A stretch of 64,000 nucleotides of DNA from Dirofilaria immitis (Eukaryota > Nematoda > Chromadorea > Rhabditida > Onchocercidae). The position numbers were made by a program, and so were the translations under genes. Below, piece after piece: positions 38,528-52,849 of this stretch; position 1 is the stretch's first letter; every line of letters starts with the position of its first letter. The notes beneath the pieces are model-generated. The model made no database searches. It worked only from the letters and a program-made list of their open reading frames with translations, and was not told the origin of the DNA. The DNA lies in contig JAKNDB010000064.1 in assembly GCA_024305405.1 (NCBI GenBank), forward strand, positions 1,178,001 through 1,242,000. Reading direction: 5' to 3'.

Positions 38528-39521
38528 TTATAGTCCTATATATGAAATTATTTTATCTATTAATATAGATGTACTAAAAACATCGTCTGTTGGTATAGTC
38601 TCCATACGATAAGGGCCTCTAGCTGATTTCTTGTGTTTCTTTTCATATTTTAGCAAATCATTATTTCGACTGAATTCTTTACCGCATTTGAACTGTTCTT
38701 TGCTTATATGTATTTTCTGTGTATACTCATCACGCTGCGTTGTTTGAATTTTTTACCGCATATATCACATTCTAACAGTTTCTCGTTTGAATGAGTCCGA
38801 ATATGATCATTCAAATTGCAGCGTAGACTAAACTGTTTACCGCATTCATCGCATTTAAACAGTTTCTCGCCTTTATGCATCCGATTATGAGTTTTCAGAT
38901 TGCTGGAATGACTGAAATTTTTGCCGCATAGATTACACTTCCACGGTTTCTTTCCCGTATGTATTTGTTCATGAATGTTTAGGATACCTCTTTGATTGAA
39001 TTTTTTACCGCATATACTGCATCCGAAAGGTTTCTCTCCTGTATGTATTCGATTGTGGTTGTTTAGATTGCCGCGATGAATGAATTTTTACCACATATAT
39101 TGCACTCGAACCGTTTTTCTTTGCACATGTCTGATTATATTCATTTTGATCTAATTGTTTATTCATTTCTGCCTGTATTGATGAATTATTTTCATTTGAT
39201 ATCTGAAATTATGCAAATAATTCATTTCATAATTTTTCCTTAAATTTTTTAGCAGTCTCAATCATCGCAAAAAAATTCTATTGGTATCAATATATGAAGT
39301 TAGCGTTATGTTAGAAAGAGAGTGTTTAAACACCAAAACTGATTGTTTCGAGAATGATAAAAAGAATTGATAAATGTACATCGAAAAATTCTATCTTTGC
39401 TTAAACGGAAAATTTATGAATATTTAGTTTTCATAATCAAAGCAATAATTTTTTCACTTACTGTTACTTGTGTGATGCATGGTAGTGGTATAGCTACTAG
39501 AAAACAATAAAACAACAGCAT
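38528..39521 (-). CDS. C2H2 zinc-finger protein with signal-peptide leader
   Basis: Exon 1 (39462-39521) is exactly 20 codons, MLLFYCFLVAIPLPCITQVT, a classic signal-peptide profile, with a GTAAGT donor. Exon 2 starts after TTTCAG at 39202 with an Asn/Gln-rich spacer (NENNSSIQAEMNKQL). It then has five C2H2 fingers with TGEKPF-type linkers: FECNICGKKF, FGCSICGKKFNQRG, WKCNLCGKNFSHSS, FKCDECGKQFSLRC and LECDICGKKFKQRS. A sixth, degenerate finger (FKCGKEFSRNND) and a Lys-rich tail end at TAA 38528-38530. Frames break at about 39110, 39090 and 38735. The first two are A-run deletions; the third may be one too. C2H2 arrays normally bind DNA in the nucleus, so a secretory leader is odd; the leader could also be a plain hydrophobic N-terminus. 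Confidence 0.72.
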
Positions 39522-39599
39522 ACTGATTCGATAGCAATTTCCAGATAAATGGTAGTAATTGAAATACAGAGTTTGGCGTAGAATTCTGGAAAATATTTT

Positions 39600-41430
39600 A
39601 GAAAAGTATTTCAAAAATATATAAATCAAATAGAAGTGAAGTGCAGTAGGTGATAAATATGTACTGATTTTGAATGTTATTTAGAGACTGATTTTAAACG
39701 TTTCTCTTAATGCACGATCCATGATCAGATGAATTGCAGTACTCTTAATCTTTTGCATAATTATGTGAAGCTTATTTTTTTGTCTAAATATGACAATAAA
39801 AACGATTCGTGAAAAAAAAGCGAGCTTGAAAATCTTGATAATCCTGAATACTTGAATGCTGTAAGCGTTTTTGTGAATAATGGAAACTATGTCATAATCG
39901 CGTCGAAAATCATATGTTTGTGCAAATTAATGCGAGTGAAATTCATATGACCGTCCCTGTAATGTCAATGTAACTGGCAGATGAATTAAAAAAATATAAA
40001 ATGAAATTAATCGGATAAATTATTCGTCATCATGAAGCTATTTCTTATGACAAAATATCTGAAATTCGTAAAAGTTAGGTATTTTAAATATAGAAATCTA
40101 ATTTTATTGAAGCCAATTGAAAATAAAAATTTTAATTTATTCCAGACATTGTCGCCTGTGCAAAATATGAGCATTTATTGCTTTTCCTGTTCAAAATCCA
40201 CAAATAGAAAATCAATTTTTAATAAATGAAACGTCGTTGTATTCGTTAAAACACGAGGTTTTCTTCCGAATAAATCGATTATTTGGAAATTCCGTTCATA
40301 GAAAAACAAAAGATCAATTTTTTCTTTGCGAACTTTGAAAGTATTTATTTTGAATATCACTTTAATCAAGAATATAATATTTATTTAAACAGATCTCACT
40401 GATTGTCTAACTTCTTCATAGATCGAAAAATGAATAAACAAAAATAATTGCATTGCATATCTTTTATAGTTTACTATTGAATAATTGGTAATATTTTGTC
40501 TATCTGAAGTTTCTAACAGTATTACATTCAATATATAATGCATTATATTCAGAGATTTCCAACAGTAAACTAAACAGCACAGTTTAAATGATCTACGATA
40601 GCAATAACGGTGAATAATAAATTCTCATTTACTGTTTTTCAATTAGTACTATGATTTAACTCCACTAGTGAGTGCCCTTTTAATTTACTAATAAAGATTG
40701 TGTACATTGTTTGAGATTTTGAAACCCATTTTAATTGTCTGGAATGTTATAAGGACTGTTAATATATTGTTTGAATTATTGTAAGTATTGTCTTTCTATT
40801 CTCTATGCTTTACTTGAGAGTTAACTTTAAATATAATAACAATACTGGAAATTACCACCTGAGAATCATTCTTATAAAAGAAACTTGTCGAATCATAAGA
40901 ACTTCAATTTTATTTTCATCCATACTTTCTACTTTTTGATCTGATCTGGAGCCTCATTTTCATTAATTCGTTCTGTCTTGCTCTGATCGATAGTGACGTT
41001 TTCCAACTTATCTTCTATACCCCATCAATCTGATCAATTCCTGACACAATAACTCCCGAATGACTTTCCTTCATCAGAAAATAAATACAAATTATCGATT
41101 GTATATCAGTGTTTATCAATCGTTTTGTGTTGTATAGCAATTGCGATGAATGAAGTGTGTTAAAGAATGAATTTTTAACTTTAAAGAAATTCTTTTTATC
41201 CTTTTTTTCAAAAATTCAACCCTTCCTAATTTTAAACCATATAAAAATCTACTTTCACGATACTTTTGAAAGTAAATAATATCGAACGGTTACAATGTAT
41301 GTTCATAGCAATAAAATTCTTTATTAGTGATGAAAGTCCTTAAAAATTTTAGGAAAGATAATCATCAAACCATTTAAATCAATGAATTATTTCGCATAAT
41401 TTCGGATGTGAGATGAAAAATTCGGATATT
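39600..41430. other. AT-rich stretch, one possible exon
   Basis: No complete gene. On the minus strand near 40915-41045 an open, acidic block reads LENVTIDQSKTERINENEAP, resembling the charged spacers that precede zinc fingers in this region. It may be a relic exon. Confidence 0.3.
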
Positions 41431-41439
41431 CTTTTAATC

Positions 41440-41875
41440 TGTAATCGCACATTGAGATGCATACAAATGAGAAATCATTCAAATGTAGCCGAAATATTTC
41501 AACATGATCGGATACATGCAAACGAGGAACTGTTCAAGTGATGTTGTATTCGATAAAAATTCAATAGCCACAAAATTTGCAAGATTATATTATAAGATAT
41601 TATAAAATGCTGCAATAAAATTAGTTTTAATTGTTGTTTCCGTATTTTATAATTTATGTTTTTTTACACAAATGCATAATCTTTGCTACGTTTCTTGCAA
41701 TGAAATAGCGGAAGCATCATATAATATGGTTGAATAGTAGGGAAATCGTCATGTATTTCTTTTTCCGTACCGGATTTTACGAAAATATTCTCAATCATAC
41801 TTGCAAACTTACGAAAAGTTCGTTGAAACAACTTTTTGTTAATAAGCTGATTTATGACTCTTAAATACGTTATGG
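41440..41875 (+). pseudogene. Zinc-finger plus POLD2 3'-end relic, opposite strand
   Basis: At 41450-41545 a finger linker remnant reads HTNEKSFKCSRN, followed by HANEELFKCDV in another frame. At 41757-41872 the sequence matches the POLD2 last-exon end in coding sense (CTTACGAAAAGTTCG..., AATAAGCTGATTTATGACTC). The order, zinc finger then POLD2 end, is the same as in the 31.2-31.9 kb pseudogene but on the other strand. Confidence 0.6.
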
Positions 41876-41879
41876 TACT

Positions 41880-44800
41880 TTTTTGAGTTTTTTTTTCTGT
41901 ATAATATATTTCTCAATTACTAGATAGTGTTGCTAGAGTTTCTTTTTCATTGGTAGATTTTTAAAGTGTTGAGACAATTCTTATACAAGCATTTATTTTT
42001 ACAATAGGAGGTATATTTTAGTGCGTAACACTAAAATCTATGTTTCTTTTTTTCTGGATTCTAGTGTCAGACTACTTTAATAGAATCTATGAGTCCTATT
42101 ATCTAGATGCTTGACACTGGAACCTGTTTTTCATATAGTTTTACTATATGAAGTTTGCAGTGAAAACGATGTTAAAGATAGGGTCAACAGCTGATATTTA
42201 TAGTATCTTATTGCCAAATCAAGCGATCTTCAATTATTATTCAATGAATGATAACTGCGAACAGATTTTAAATGGTACCAATGCTTTTGCTAGAATTTTG
42301 GGTTATTTGGATTGACAATGTTAATTTCCATGCATAACATGCATAACTTGCTATTATTTTTTTTGAGGATTTTTTACAATTATTGAATTTGTTGCAGTCG
42401 TCGAATCTAATTTTTCTTTACTTTAATCAGCGATTTGTTATATTTAAGATAACGGAACTGATATTATATGATGTTTGCAATGGAAGCATGGACGTTTTCT
42501 TCTAGTATTTAATCGCGTTTCCTTTCAATTGGTGCACAAATTTAATTTTCTCAAATATTCACTTCGCTGTTTGAATGTGGAATAAGTTTGACATCCGATA
42601 TTTCAGTGGTTTTTTGTTACAAAAGGGGCAAAATTTTCTTTTATTCCTATCCTTCATGTGTCTCTTTTAGTTTGGATTTAACTTAAATTATTTTGCTTAA
42701 TTTGTCATAACTAAGACAAAAGTTTTTCCCATAATGCTGTACGGTACGCTTTTTGATTTTTGTTTTATTCCATAAATTTTATTTCTCTATTGAGAATTTG
42801 GCTTGTACAATATTAATCTAACTTTTTCTATTAATTATTTTAAATTTTACTGAGAAGAGTTAATTTTAAAAGATATTTCTCACTGTAGCACAACTTCAAA
42901 CGATAGCGATACTAACTTTGTGATATTGGAATTAAAAATAATTTCCACTTTAACACAAATTTAATAATTTAATAAATGAAAATTGATTTTGATTGACAAA
43001 ATTAGGATTATTCTTAGCATCGACCACAATATTTTTGTGAATAAATTCTGTTTTGAAATAATTTTTCAATAAAAGATAAAATGATTTAACTTCAGTGAAA
43101 TCTTGCTGGGAGGAAAACTATTTGCTGTAAAATTTCAATAAATTTTCAAATTCGATTTTTATCATTTGGAGAAATTTTTGATTTTTTTACCAATTCAGTT
43201 CTACCTTAAAAATCGCAAAAAGTGTTAAACTAAAATTTATTGTCCAAAATTGTTTTTCAAAATTCAAAAAAGAAACATTCGATGTCAACCTCATTTTTCA
43301 TGATTTTTTTCGAGACTGCTCTTTGACAGAATAAAAATCACATTTTATATTGCTCAACTGAATAAATATTGATAAGAAAATAATTTAAAAACAAAGCATC
43401 TTAATTATCGATAATTTAATCATTCGATATCTATTAATTGAATAATCTCTGACACTTGTAAAATTTAAAATAATTTCAATTTTACTCTAATATATTCGTC
43501 AAAGAATTGTTTATGAGGAGTATAACAAATTAAAAAGTAAGTTTAAAATATCAAGTTTAATCTGATATCTTAACTTTATTCTTTTTTCTATAAGGAAGAA
43601 TCTAAGGAAAAAATATTTCGATTTATCCAATGACTGTATTCAAATCAAATTTGAAAGAAATTTTTTCCTTTTGTTTTGCTTTAGTAGTTTCATTAAATTA
43701 ATTACTTAATTTTATATCGATGTTCGATCCTTCCTGTTTCTAACGATAAGGTGAAATTGATTTCACGCCTTTCTGCCAAAGAAATGTTAATTTTAGAATC
43801 TTTTGAAAATCACTCTGATCATGATGCAATCTTCAAATAAAAAAAATTTCAATGTATTGATTTCAACAGAAAATTCACTTTTCGAAATCTAACTGATTTA
43901 TTACTTTTCTTCTTGAAAAGAATAAAATCACAAAATTTTTGCCTTCAAATTTTAATATCTCGAGAGATAAGTAAATTATAAATTTTTCATTTTTTTGTTG
44001 GTATATTTATACTAAAATTTGCTAACGCGTATGAAATACATTTCTACATTCTATGGACAATTTTTGAGTTTCTTTTTCCTATCTTTATTTTGAATATACA
44101 AAAAAGTTTGAGAAAATTTTGAAGCATAATAATATACCGGTATGAATTCGTAATGAATAATCTCGATAGTATTGCTATTTTTTCTGTATTTTCATTTTTT
44201 AGGTTTTAAAGTGTAATTTATGCATATATTCTTTCCATCATTTCATCTGTGATAACTAACAAGAGAAACAGATCGTATTATCATTATTATTACTGCTAAA
44301 ATGCAACTGTTCACCTAATGACCTATATTCATTCCATTATATCACATTATCAGAATTATTATAATCGTTAGTTAAATCTCCACCCTGTTGTTTCTGCTCT
44401 ATTTCCATCAAATTTGGATCCTACTGAAATGTCTTTTTTCTATCTTTGAAACATTTTAGAAATGAAACAATAAAATTTTTAAAAATCTTATTTAAAAATG
44501 AAAATTTTTTAATTTTTAAATAAAACTTATCATTAAATTGTTATAATCAGTTAATTTATTAATTGACACAATAATAATGAATGCAATATTTGTCAATCAA
44601 TAATTTTACAATAAATGAGATAATGATATTTAGTGACATGTTAATAATGATAGCAATCAAAAAGTTATAATGAAAACGGATACAGTAATATACAAAAGAC
44701 AACAGAATATGTAATCTTATTTTATTAAATTTAGAATCCATTTAATGAATTTCAAAATGCTTAGAATATTGGATTGATCATTGAAAGAAATAGTTGTTAT

Positions 44801-45319
44801 TTACGGTTTTATTCCTCTTCTTTTTTTTTTGTCTCTTTTTCTTGCTTTCTTTCTTTTTATTAAATCTTACCACATATATATATATATATTTTGTTTTGTA
44901 TTATTTATTTGAAATACTTTATTTATTTTTTCATGCTTTAAATTTACTGTTTTATCAATGATATGATTTATTTAATCATAATATCTAATATACATGATGA
45001 CTAAACAATAAGATAATATGATGTGATACGAAAATTTTTAAATGTTTTATAAAATAATTAACAAAATATCGTTATAAATGGGCAAAAATAGCAATTTGTT
45101 CAATTTCAAAAATACCTCAAATACAAAGTGAATATCATTTTTAGTTGAGCGAATGCAATCAAATATTTTAGTTAAATTTGATCTCTTCTAAAACTTTCAT
45201 TATCTTTGGAATTAGCTGAGATTTGTTATGGTAAGTGATCAGTGTGGTTGTATTCTTGCAATATCATATTTATTTATAATCTTATACCATAAAATATTTT
45301 TAGTAATTATTGATGCAAA
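41880..45319. other. Long AT-rich region, no supported gene
   Basis: No exon is convincing. A block on the minus strand near 42600-42670 (RHMKDRNKRKFCPFCNKK) may be another decayed zinc finger. The collagen promoter should lie in the last kilobase. Confidence 0.45.
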
Positions 45320-47722
45320 ATGTCAAAAGTCACTAATATTTTGATTGGTACATGTGGTATCGGAATTGCTACAATATGTTGTTTAATTGTTGCCGTTATA
45401 TATATCAGCAATGAAATAAAAACAGTAGAAAATGAACTTGATGTCGAGATTAAAGCATTTAAGGTTACAATATTTTATATCGAATTAAAGAAATGGAAAT
45501 ATTATTTTGACTATTAAATTTTTTCAGTACTACGATAATATATGAATAATATTGCTCTTAAAAATATTACCGTATTATTAGGGAATCCTAAACGAAGCAA
45601 AAATTTTTATAAATTTTATACTACCATATTTCTTTATGAGTCATTAATTTTTAAGTTTGGCTTATCTTGATAGATATATAATTTGGCATTTTATCATATT
45701 TTAAGCTGAAAGCAAACGATCTTTGGAAAAATATGGTATCGATGAATATTACTCGTCGTCAACGTCGTCAATATCCTAATAAAGAAAGTCTGGATATTAC
45801 TGATAATTCATTTGAAGAAAGTTTAAATCGAATAGAGGGCTCTAAGAACCTTCTAAATCATCTGATTTCTCTAGCAAAAAAGAATCGAGAAAGAGGAAGA
45901 ATCTATAACTTTTTAAATTTCAAAAGGATCAAATAATGGCAATATAGGAATAAAGATAATATAGTCCAGGCTGCCTTACAGAAAATTTAATGCAAATGTA
46001 ATAAAAGAATTGTTATCGCTTACTATATTATCCTGATAACAAATGAAAGAGTAGATAAAGGAAAGTTTCAAAAAAAAATATAATTTTTATTTAACGAACT
46101 TTACTGAGTTTCTATTTAAATATGAGTTTATGCCATTTCCATGTTTCCATTGTATTCAGTAAACTTCGTCATTTTTCTGTCACAGCATAGGAATATTTGG
46201 AATGATTTATTTATGACTGTTACATATTATCATTAAATATGTTATCATTGAATATTACAGATGCAGAAGGATACAAAGAAGATTCAAACAATTATGTGAC
46301 ATCTTCTATGGGTTATTTCTGCTTTCATATTTATACATATATATGCATATATTGCCGAAAATTTCTAATAAATTTGAATTAAAATATTCTTTGCAAAAAA
46401 TATTTTGACATATATTCTTTTTAGTGCATTATTTCTTGGATAATTTATCAATTTAGACAATTATTGAATGATTTAGGCGAAATTGTTGATGGAAAAATAA
46501 TTGTCCACTGGGACCTCCGGGACCTCCAGGTCCAGATGGCATGGATGGCTTAGATGCTATGGATGGAATGGCATTCTTTTCTAGATTATTGATTTTTTCA
46601 AATTTCTAAAAAAAAAGTAGAATGGAATTAGTAATTGTGAAATTTAAGCACATGATTTTATCACCAAATTTTTGTAGAGTAGATTTTATAATATTTTTAT
46701 TTGAAGAAAATTAATAATTTGCTTTTAAAAATTCAAATAGCAACAAAACAAATATCAAATTCAGAATGCTCCGCATGGAGTAGAAGCAAACGATATATAC
46801 GAGCAACTGCAACAGTACGAACGTTGTTTCTATTGTCCTCCTGGCCCACCCGGTGAACCAGGCCCACCAGGTCGTCCTGGACCTCGAGGAATGCGTGGTT
46901 CAAGTGGCCGCAGTGGTGCACCTGGCCATGATGGTCAACCAGGTCGCCCAGGACAGGTTATGATTAGCTTTTCAGTTGTTTGATATTATTTGTTTTAGCC
47001 TTCTTTCATACAACTAACGCTTCATAAACTTAATTAATTATTAAGTCTTTATCGTGACTTTATTTTTGACTTTTACAGATGCTAGTGAATAGCGAATTCA
47101 TTATTGTAATACTAAAATTTGAATTTATAGATGGGTCCAAATGGACCACCTGGACCAATTGGTGAAGAAGGACCACAAGGAGAACCGGGTTTAAATTCCG
47201 AGAGTACTGTAGGGGTTCCAGGTCCAAAAGGAATTCCAGGTCCTGTCGGTCCAGATGGTGAGCCCGGTGATGAAGGCGAAGCTGGTCAACCGGGTCTTCA
47301 AGGACCAGCTGGAGAACGTGGACCTGATGGTGAAAAAGGAGATGATGGTGAACAGGTAATAAATACTTCTAATTTTACGCAGAAATTTTCACTAAATTCA
47401 ATCATTTTACGTCATTAAATTGCATTCTTAGTTTTATTTATAGCAAATCTATGACGAATTCACTTAAAATGAAAGTAAAAATTTGTAAAGACACTTTTCT
47501 TCAAACATTTATATATTACAATCAATAAAATTTCATATTTTGGTTAATTCGTTTGATATATTATAGGGTGAGCCAGGTGATCTCGGTGAAGAAGGAATGC
47601 CGGGAAATGATGCGGAATATTGTCCATGTCCTGGTAGAAGCACAAGTATTGGAAATCCGCCAGGTCATATTGGTAGAATAGGTGTACCACAATCGCCTTC
47701 TATAGAAGGTGATAATTATTAG
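45320..47722 (+). CDS. Cuticle collagen
   Basis: Exon 1 (45320-45463) encodes a signal/anchor ([20 protein letters not shown]). Exon 2 begins at 45706 with [10 protein letters not shown] and the subtilisin-like cleavage motif RRQRRQ, both hallmarks of nematode cuticle collagens. Gly-X-Y blocks follow near 46500 ([13 protein letters not shown]), at 46765-46956 (starts [14 protein letters not shown], then [13 protein letters not shown]), 47131-47355 (75 codons) and 47567-47722, ending with the paired-Cys motif AEYCPCPG. The last three exons are in phase. A small exon at about 46261-46295 ([11 protein letters not shown]) is likely. The exon near 46500 needs one A in GAAAAATAAT. Such collagens are made in the hypodermis, secreted, cleaved and cross-linked through Cys and Tyr residues in the cuticle. 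Confidence 0.92.
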
Positions 47723-50150
47723 CATAATTAATAATTCCTATATATGAATCAATCAAAAAATATATAAAAAAATTGAAATAATCCTAATAAGCTTGAATTT
47801 CATTCATTTTAATTAATCATAACTTGCTCTGATCATTAAAATTTGACGCTTCAAAACAGTAAATTTTTATGCAAACATTAGCATAAATTAAAGATTAAAA
47901 GATTTAAATTTCTCGATTAATTCATCGTGCACAACTATAATAATTACACCTTCAACAATTACTTTCATCTGATAACATTCCATTATGTTCAGCTAAACGA
48001 TCAGTTGTCAAGCGTAATTGTCCAGCATTTTTGAATTTAAAATATTTTAACTAAAATCATTCCTTCATAATTCATTCTCAAAAGAGTCTTCAAAAAGTAT
48101 GATAAATTTGATAAGGAGATAATTGTTCGTTCCTGAATGTATTCTTTGATATTTCAAATTTAAAAATTAAATAAAATGAATTAAAGTTTTTAATGAAAAA
48201 CTGAAATGAATTGAAATGAATTTCTTTTCAATCAAAATGCATCAGGATATTGTTAAATTTTTTTAACCTTCTGAAACAAGAATGCTTTGTGAATACGGCA
48301 ATATTGTACATGAATTGTATAAGAAATTATAATAATTTCTATCTCTTTGACTCTTCCTCCTAAAATATTAACTTAATCAGAAAATAATTTTAATTTTTCA
48401 ATTATTCTAATTAAAATTAATGTTTTCTCTCGGAAATAAAATATATGATGAAAATAGGTATGTTTAATTAAATGATATGTTTAATTAATATGCTTTATTT
48501 ATTTGTGAATTCAAGAGCAAAACAATTATAAAACACATACCCTGCAATACCTTTCTACAACTGTTTTTGTTCACTACAAATAATAAATGCTTAATTACCA
48601 ATCAATAATCGATATCTTGCTAAATGACAAGTAAGTATAACTTTTAGTCTAATAAGTATAAATGGAACTGTGAATAAGTATAAATGGAACTAGTAGAGAT
48701 TTCAGCTGGAAATAAATCTCGAGACAAATAATTCTCTCTTATGAGCTTATAATGCGCGAAAACTTACAATGATTGCTAAGGAAAGGATAAATTCGGTAAT
48801 AGATATATATGATCAATCTGTATCAAATACATTATCTGTCCACCAGATTATTGCATAAATTGTTGAGAGGATGATTAAAGTTAATGCGATAAAAACCATG
48901 GCCATATGAAATTAATTTGCTTTTTAAAAATAATAGATTATTTGTAAACGAATATCATTATCATCATATTTTAATAATGGATTATTTTTAAACGAATATC
49001 ATTATCATCATATTTTAATAATGGATTATTTTTAAACGAATATCATTATCATCATATTTTAATAATGGATTATTTTTAAACGAATATCATTATCATCATA
49101 TTTTAATAATGGATTATTTTTAAACGAATATCATTATCATCATATTTTAATAATGGATTATTTTTAAACGAATATCATTATCATCATATTTTAATGTTTT
49201 TTTTCAAAATATCAAAGTATTAACTATTACAAGTGTTAGCTAAAAACATAACCATTTCAAAATTATGATATAAAAATTTTCATAAAGCAATCTCATCATC
49301 AAAAACAATCTCCCACCTATTATCATTTTAAATCATCATTATTAAAACCATCTGAATGCTTGAGATGGTAAACGGATTATTCTCCTGGCTTTTTAAAAAC
49401 GATCAATATCAATATTAATACAATCGTCTCATCATTTTAATCAAATAATAAACTAGGCCATTTTATCAAATGATCCCAATGAATTGGTGTTTATTTCAAG
49501 AATAATAAAGGAACAAAATATCGTAAAAACACCATAGAATAATATAATTGAAAGAATTAAATGCATCAAAGCAAGCAATAATTAATGATGTAATTACAAG
49601 TGCAAATAATGCTGAAATATTATTTTGCATATAAAATTATAAATATTTACTTTCATCATTCTTCCTAATTTGCAATTAATTTAGATAGCAAAAATTAAGA
49701 AGAATATCAATTATTGTCTATTTGTTATTGTAGCATAATTTTAACTATAATAAATTACTTAGTAAATAAAATAAAACTTTATTATAACAAGTAAATTTAA
49801 GATTTGATAAATCAGGCAAGATAGAAAATGAATTATCTTATCATTTTTTAAATAATACCTAGCATTTCATACTTAATGCATTTAAATTTTATTAATAAAT
49901 TAAGGATAATTTGGAAATATATTGCATTGATGAGTATTTAAAATAATGCTCAAAACAATAATCAAAATAATAATTATAAAAATGGATTTAATTTTAGCTT
50001 TTCAATTCAACTTTAAAATCATAATAAAATAAGAATGAAAGTTGAAAATATTAATATTTGGTAAAATAATTTCATATAATTCATTCATTCATTGCATGGT
50101 AAATAATATACAGTTATACTTTATATATTTCATTAAAATAAAAAGAAAAA
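47723..50150. other. Intergenic with a minisatellite
   Basis: No gene seen apart from the tandem array at 48929-49195. A 19-base direct repeat (AATAAGTATAAATGGAACT) occurs twice at about 48652-48692. Confidence 0.5.
48929..49195 (+). repeat. 44-bp tandem repeat, about six copies
   Basis: The unit contains TAATGGATTATTTTTAAACG and AATATCATTATCATCAT. Copies two to six are identical; the first has small differences (AATAGATTATTTGTAAACG). Confidence 0.95.
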
Positions 50151-50151
50151 A

Positions 50152-50228
50152 TTAACAATTTATAAGACGTCTTTCTGGAGTTTCCGTTAAAATACCATAT
50201 AATCCAGGGAGCACGAAAACTATCAAAA
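50152..50228 (-). CDS. Possible terminal exon of an unidentified gene
   Basis: After a TTTTATTTTAG acceptor the frame reads LIVFVLPGLYGILTETPERR and ends at TAA 50152-50154. The hydrophobic start and clean stop look like a real C-terminal exon. I found no upstream exon and do not recognise the protein. Confidence 0.3.
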
Positions 50229-50950
50229 CTAAAATAAAACAAGTAAAAGTGTAATTGTTAGAGAACATATGCAAAGTATATGATAAAATTTCGGTAAGTT
50301 ACTCTGAGATAATAGAGTAAATGATTCTGTCATCTATGATTGATAAGTTTGTTACTGAAATCACGCAAATTTTTGTAGTAGTTGATTGTATTAACGTAAA
50401 AATGCCGAATATTCCATTACCAGTTTGAAAAAAAACGCTTAGAAAAATTATTAGCTAAATATACCGATAAAATTGAAAATTTTTTATTAAAATTTTTATA
50501 TATATAAAATTTTTTATATAATATATATATATATAATGAACGAAATTACAGTATTATTTTGAATGGCTAGGAAAGAATCAAAAATCAAGTAAATCAGTTT
50601 GGTTGGATCAATCAAAATCTAGATTCTGAAATTTTCAATGAAGCAGATAAAAATCACCACAACTGATAACATATTTAATTTTAAATGATAGCAGATAATT
50701 TCATGTAAATCTGAAGAAATGATAACTATCCATTTCATAAAGAATTTCTTTGTTTGATTTTATCTGATGTCTGTTATGATACGGTTATGTGCTTATATCG
50801 TTTTATATTCATATTAGGATATGTTGTGTTTGTTTCAGTATTTTCATTCATTGGCCAAGTTGAAAATAGCTGATGAACAAAAGTTATATTTTATGCAATG
50901 CTTTAAAAAATCCTATTTAAAAATTTAAATTGAGTTATTGTTATTTTAAT

Positions 50951-51140
50951 AAATGAAAAAAAAAAAAGAGCTATCGCAGAAATGAAATACTTTAAGGAAT
51001 CATAGAAAAAAATATTATAGAAAGGTTAATGCAATTGGTAGTATATGAGAAGATGCTCGATCTCGTAATCAGTCCTTATCAGTTCATTTGGAAGGCGTTT
51101 ATATTATGGTAACATTCCAGTGAGTAAAATCAGAATTCAT
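50951..51140 (+). pseudogene. POLD2 internal-exon relic
   Basis: 50967-51035 matches POLD2 exon 5 (block reading GCAGAAATGAAATACTTTAA, protein AEMKYFKE then VERLMQLVV). It jumps directly into exon 7 (51050-51130; KMLDLVISPYQFIWKAF against parent [17 protein letters not shown]) and continues into intron-like sequence after GTGAGT. Exons 6 and the introns between are missing. Stops interrupt the frame. The source is POLD2 at 32.1-35.0 kb. Confidence 0.75.
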
Positions 51141-51745
51141 AGTTTTATTTGCAGTTTTTAGATTTTAGCATATTAAACTATTAAAACAAATTATCATTTG
51201 CTAAACAAAGTGTTTAGAACTTGAATTTAAGACTTCTTCAACTTTGTTTGCTTTAAAAATTAAATAACTTTGAAGAAATAAATAGTGATGAATATAGGAT
51301 GAGACTTGAAAAATTTGAACATCATGTTGTATGCTTATCATCATCCGATATTGAAGGTAATGACGGAATGCTTTACAATATTCAACGACAGGATTTATTC
51401 TCTGTGTGGCGTTGATCTTTTGCATTTAATTCGCGACATTATTGCTAAATTTTCAGTTATGTAGGTTTCCTTCAATAGAAATATTGAAAAAAAAAAAAAA
51501 CTAATTTAAATGAGCATATAATGATTCATTGCAACGAGATGAACACCTTAAATTGTTTTTTATGCAATGATAATTTTAAGTCGAAAAGAAATTGTTTTAA
51601 ATGTGGTAATTATTCAAAGTTCGAGATGACTTGTTTAAATTTATCATTTGGTGATATATGTTTATGAATGCAATTCCACTTCTTAGCTTTATGAACAATA
51701 ACAGTTCGCATGATATAATGGTCATTCTGTACAAAAAAATCATGT

Positions 51746-51772
51746 GGGCTTAGATTTAGGCTTAAGCTTAGG
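51746..51772 (+). repeat. Degenerate interstitial telomere repeats (TTAGGC sense)
   Basis: GGCTTAGATTTAGGCTTA followed by AGCTTAGG gives about four hexamers matching or one base from TTAGGC, the nematode telomere repeat. Confidence 0.6.
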
Positions 51773-52849
51773 AACTTATAGAAGTGTAATTAATTAGAAG
51801 AATGATAATGAAATAATTGACAAATTTCTATTTCGTTTTTATCAAAGTCATAAAATTTTGAAAACGTAATGCAAACGATTTCTATTCCTTCTCAAAAAAT
51901 TCCAAATTATTCGATCGCAAATCCTTTTAAAAGCTCATTTCCCATCAATTTTAAATCTTTCCCAGCAACTTGCTAATTAAACTGTTTGTTTTTCATTTCT
52001 AAGGCATTTGCAATTTTAGAAAAATTAATTGCAATTAGTTTTAAATGAATAATTTGAATCCTTCGTTAATAGTTAAGTACGAAAAATACTTCAAGAATTG
52101 AGAAATATAAATGCTTCATCGTTTCTTTCGATCATTTTGATATTCGCAATATCGATTTTTTCTGCGCATACCACGTGTTGAAGTAGCCATTAATCAGTGA
52201 TATCATTAGCTAGATATCATTAGCTAGATATATTTGCATTCTATCTGAAATTATTAATGCTTAATATTGAAAATATTTCAGAACAAAAAAAATTTCTTTT
52301 CTTCACTAATTTTTTTCTTAATATATTGTATTTTTCATTCTTCATATAAATTAGATATGATAAAATCTTAATAATCACAAATGGAATTTATGAATTTATT
52401 TTCTTCCGTCCTGCTTTTTTTTCCTACCCTCTGAAATCGAATATAATATTCAAATAGTCAAATGATGTCGAAATGTAAAATGACGTGGAAACGTGTATAA
52501 TCAATTTGTTGTTAAAAAAAAAAAATTTAATAAAAATAAAATTTCAAATTAAACAAAAAACATTCGTTATTTTTGAATAGATTATAAAGCAAAATTCATT
52601 TTCTGTTTATTTCAATTTTCCTCCAATCAAGTTTATTACGTAGTAAAACGTTGCACATGATAGGAAGAGCTTAAATAAGTTGAGAATATTTATGTCATAA
52701 ATGACCCGAATACAATGTTAAGTGTGATAAAATTAGATTATATGCCGTGCTCATAAAGATATAATATGAAACATAGTGTCACGTGAGATTTAATTATAAT
52801 GATAAGCATTCATCCCATCATTATAACACAATCATACCTTAATTTGCTG

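Noticed and set aside
48929..49195. CRISPR-like or regulatory array
   Set aside because: Units of 44 bp are contiguous and identical without variable spacers, so it is a minisatellite.
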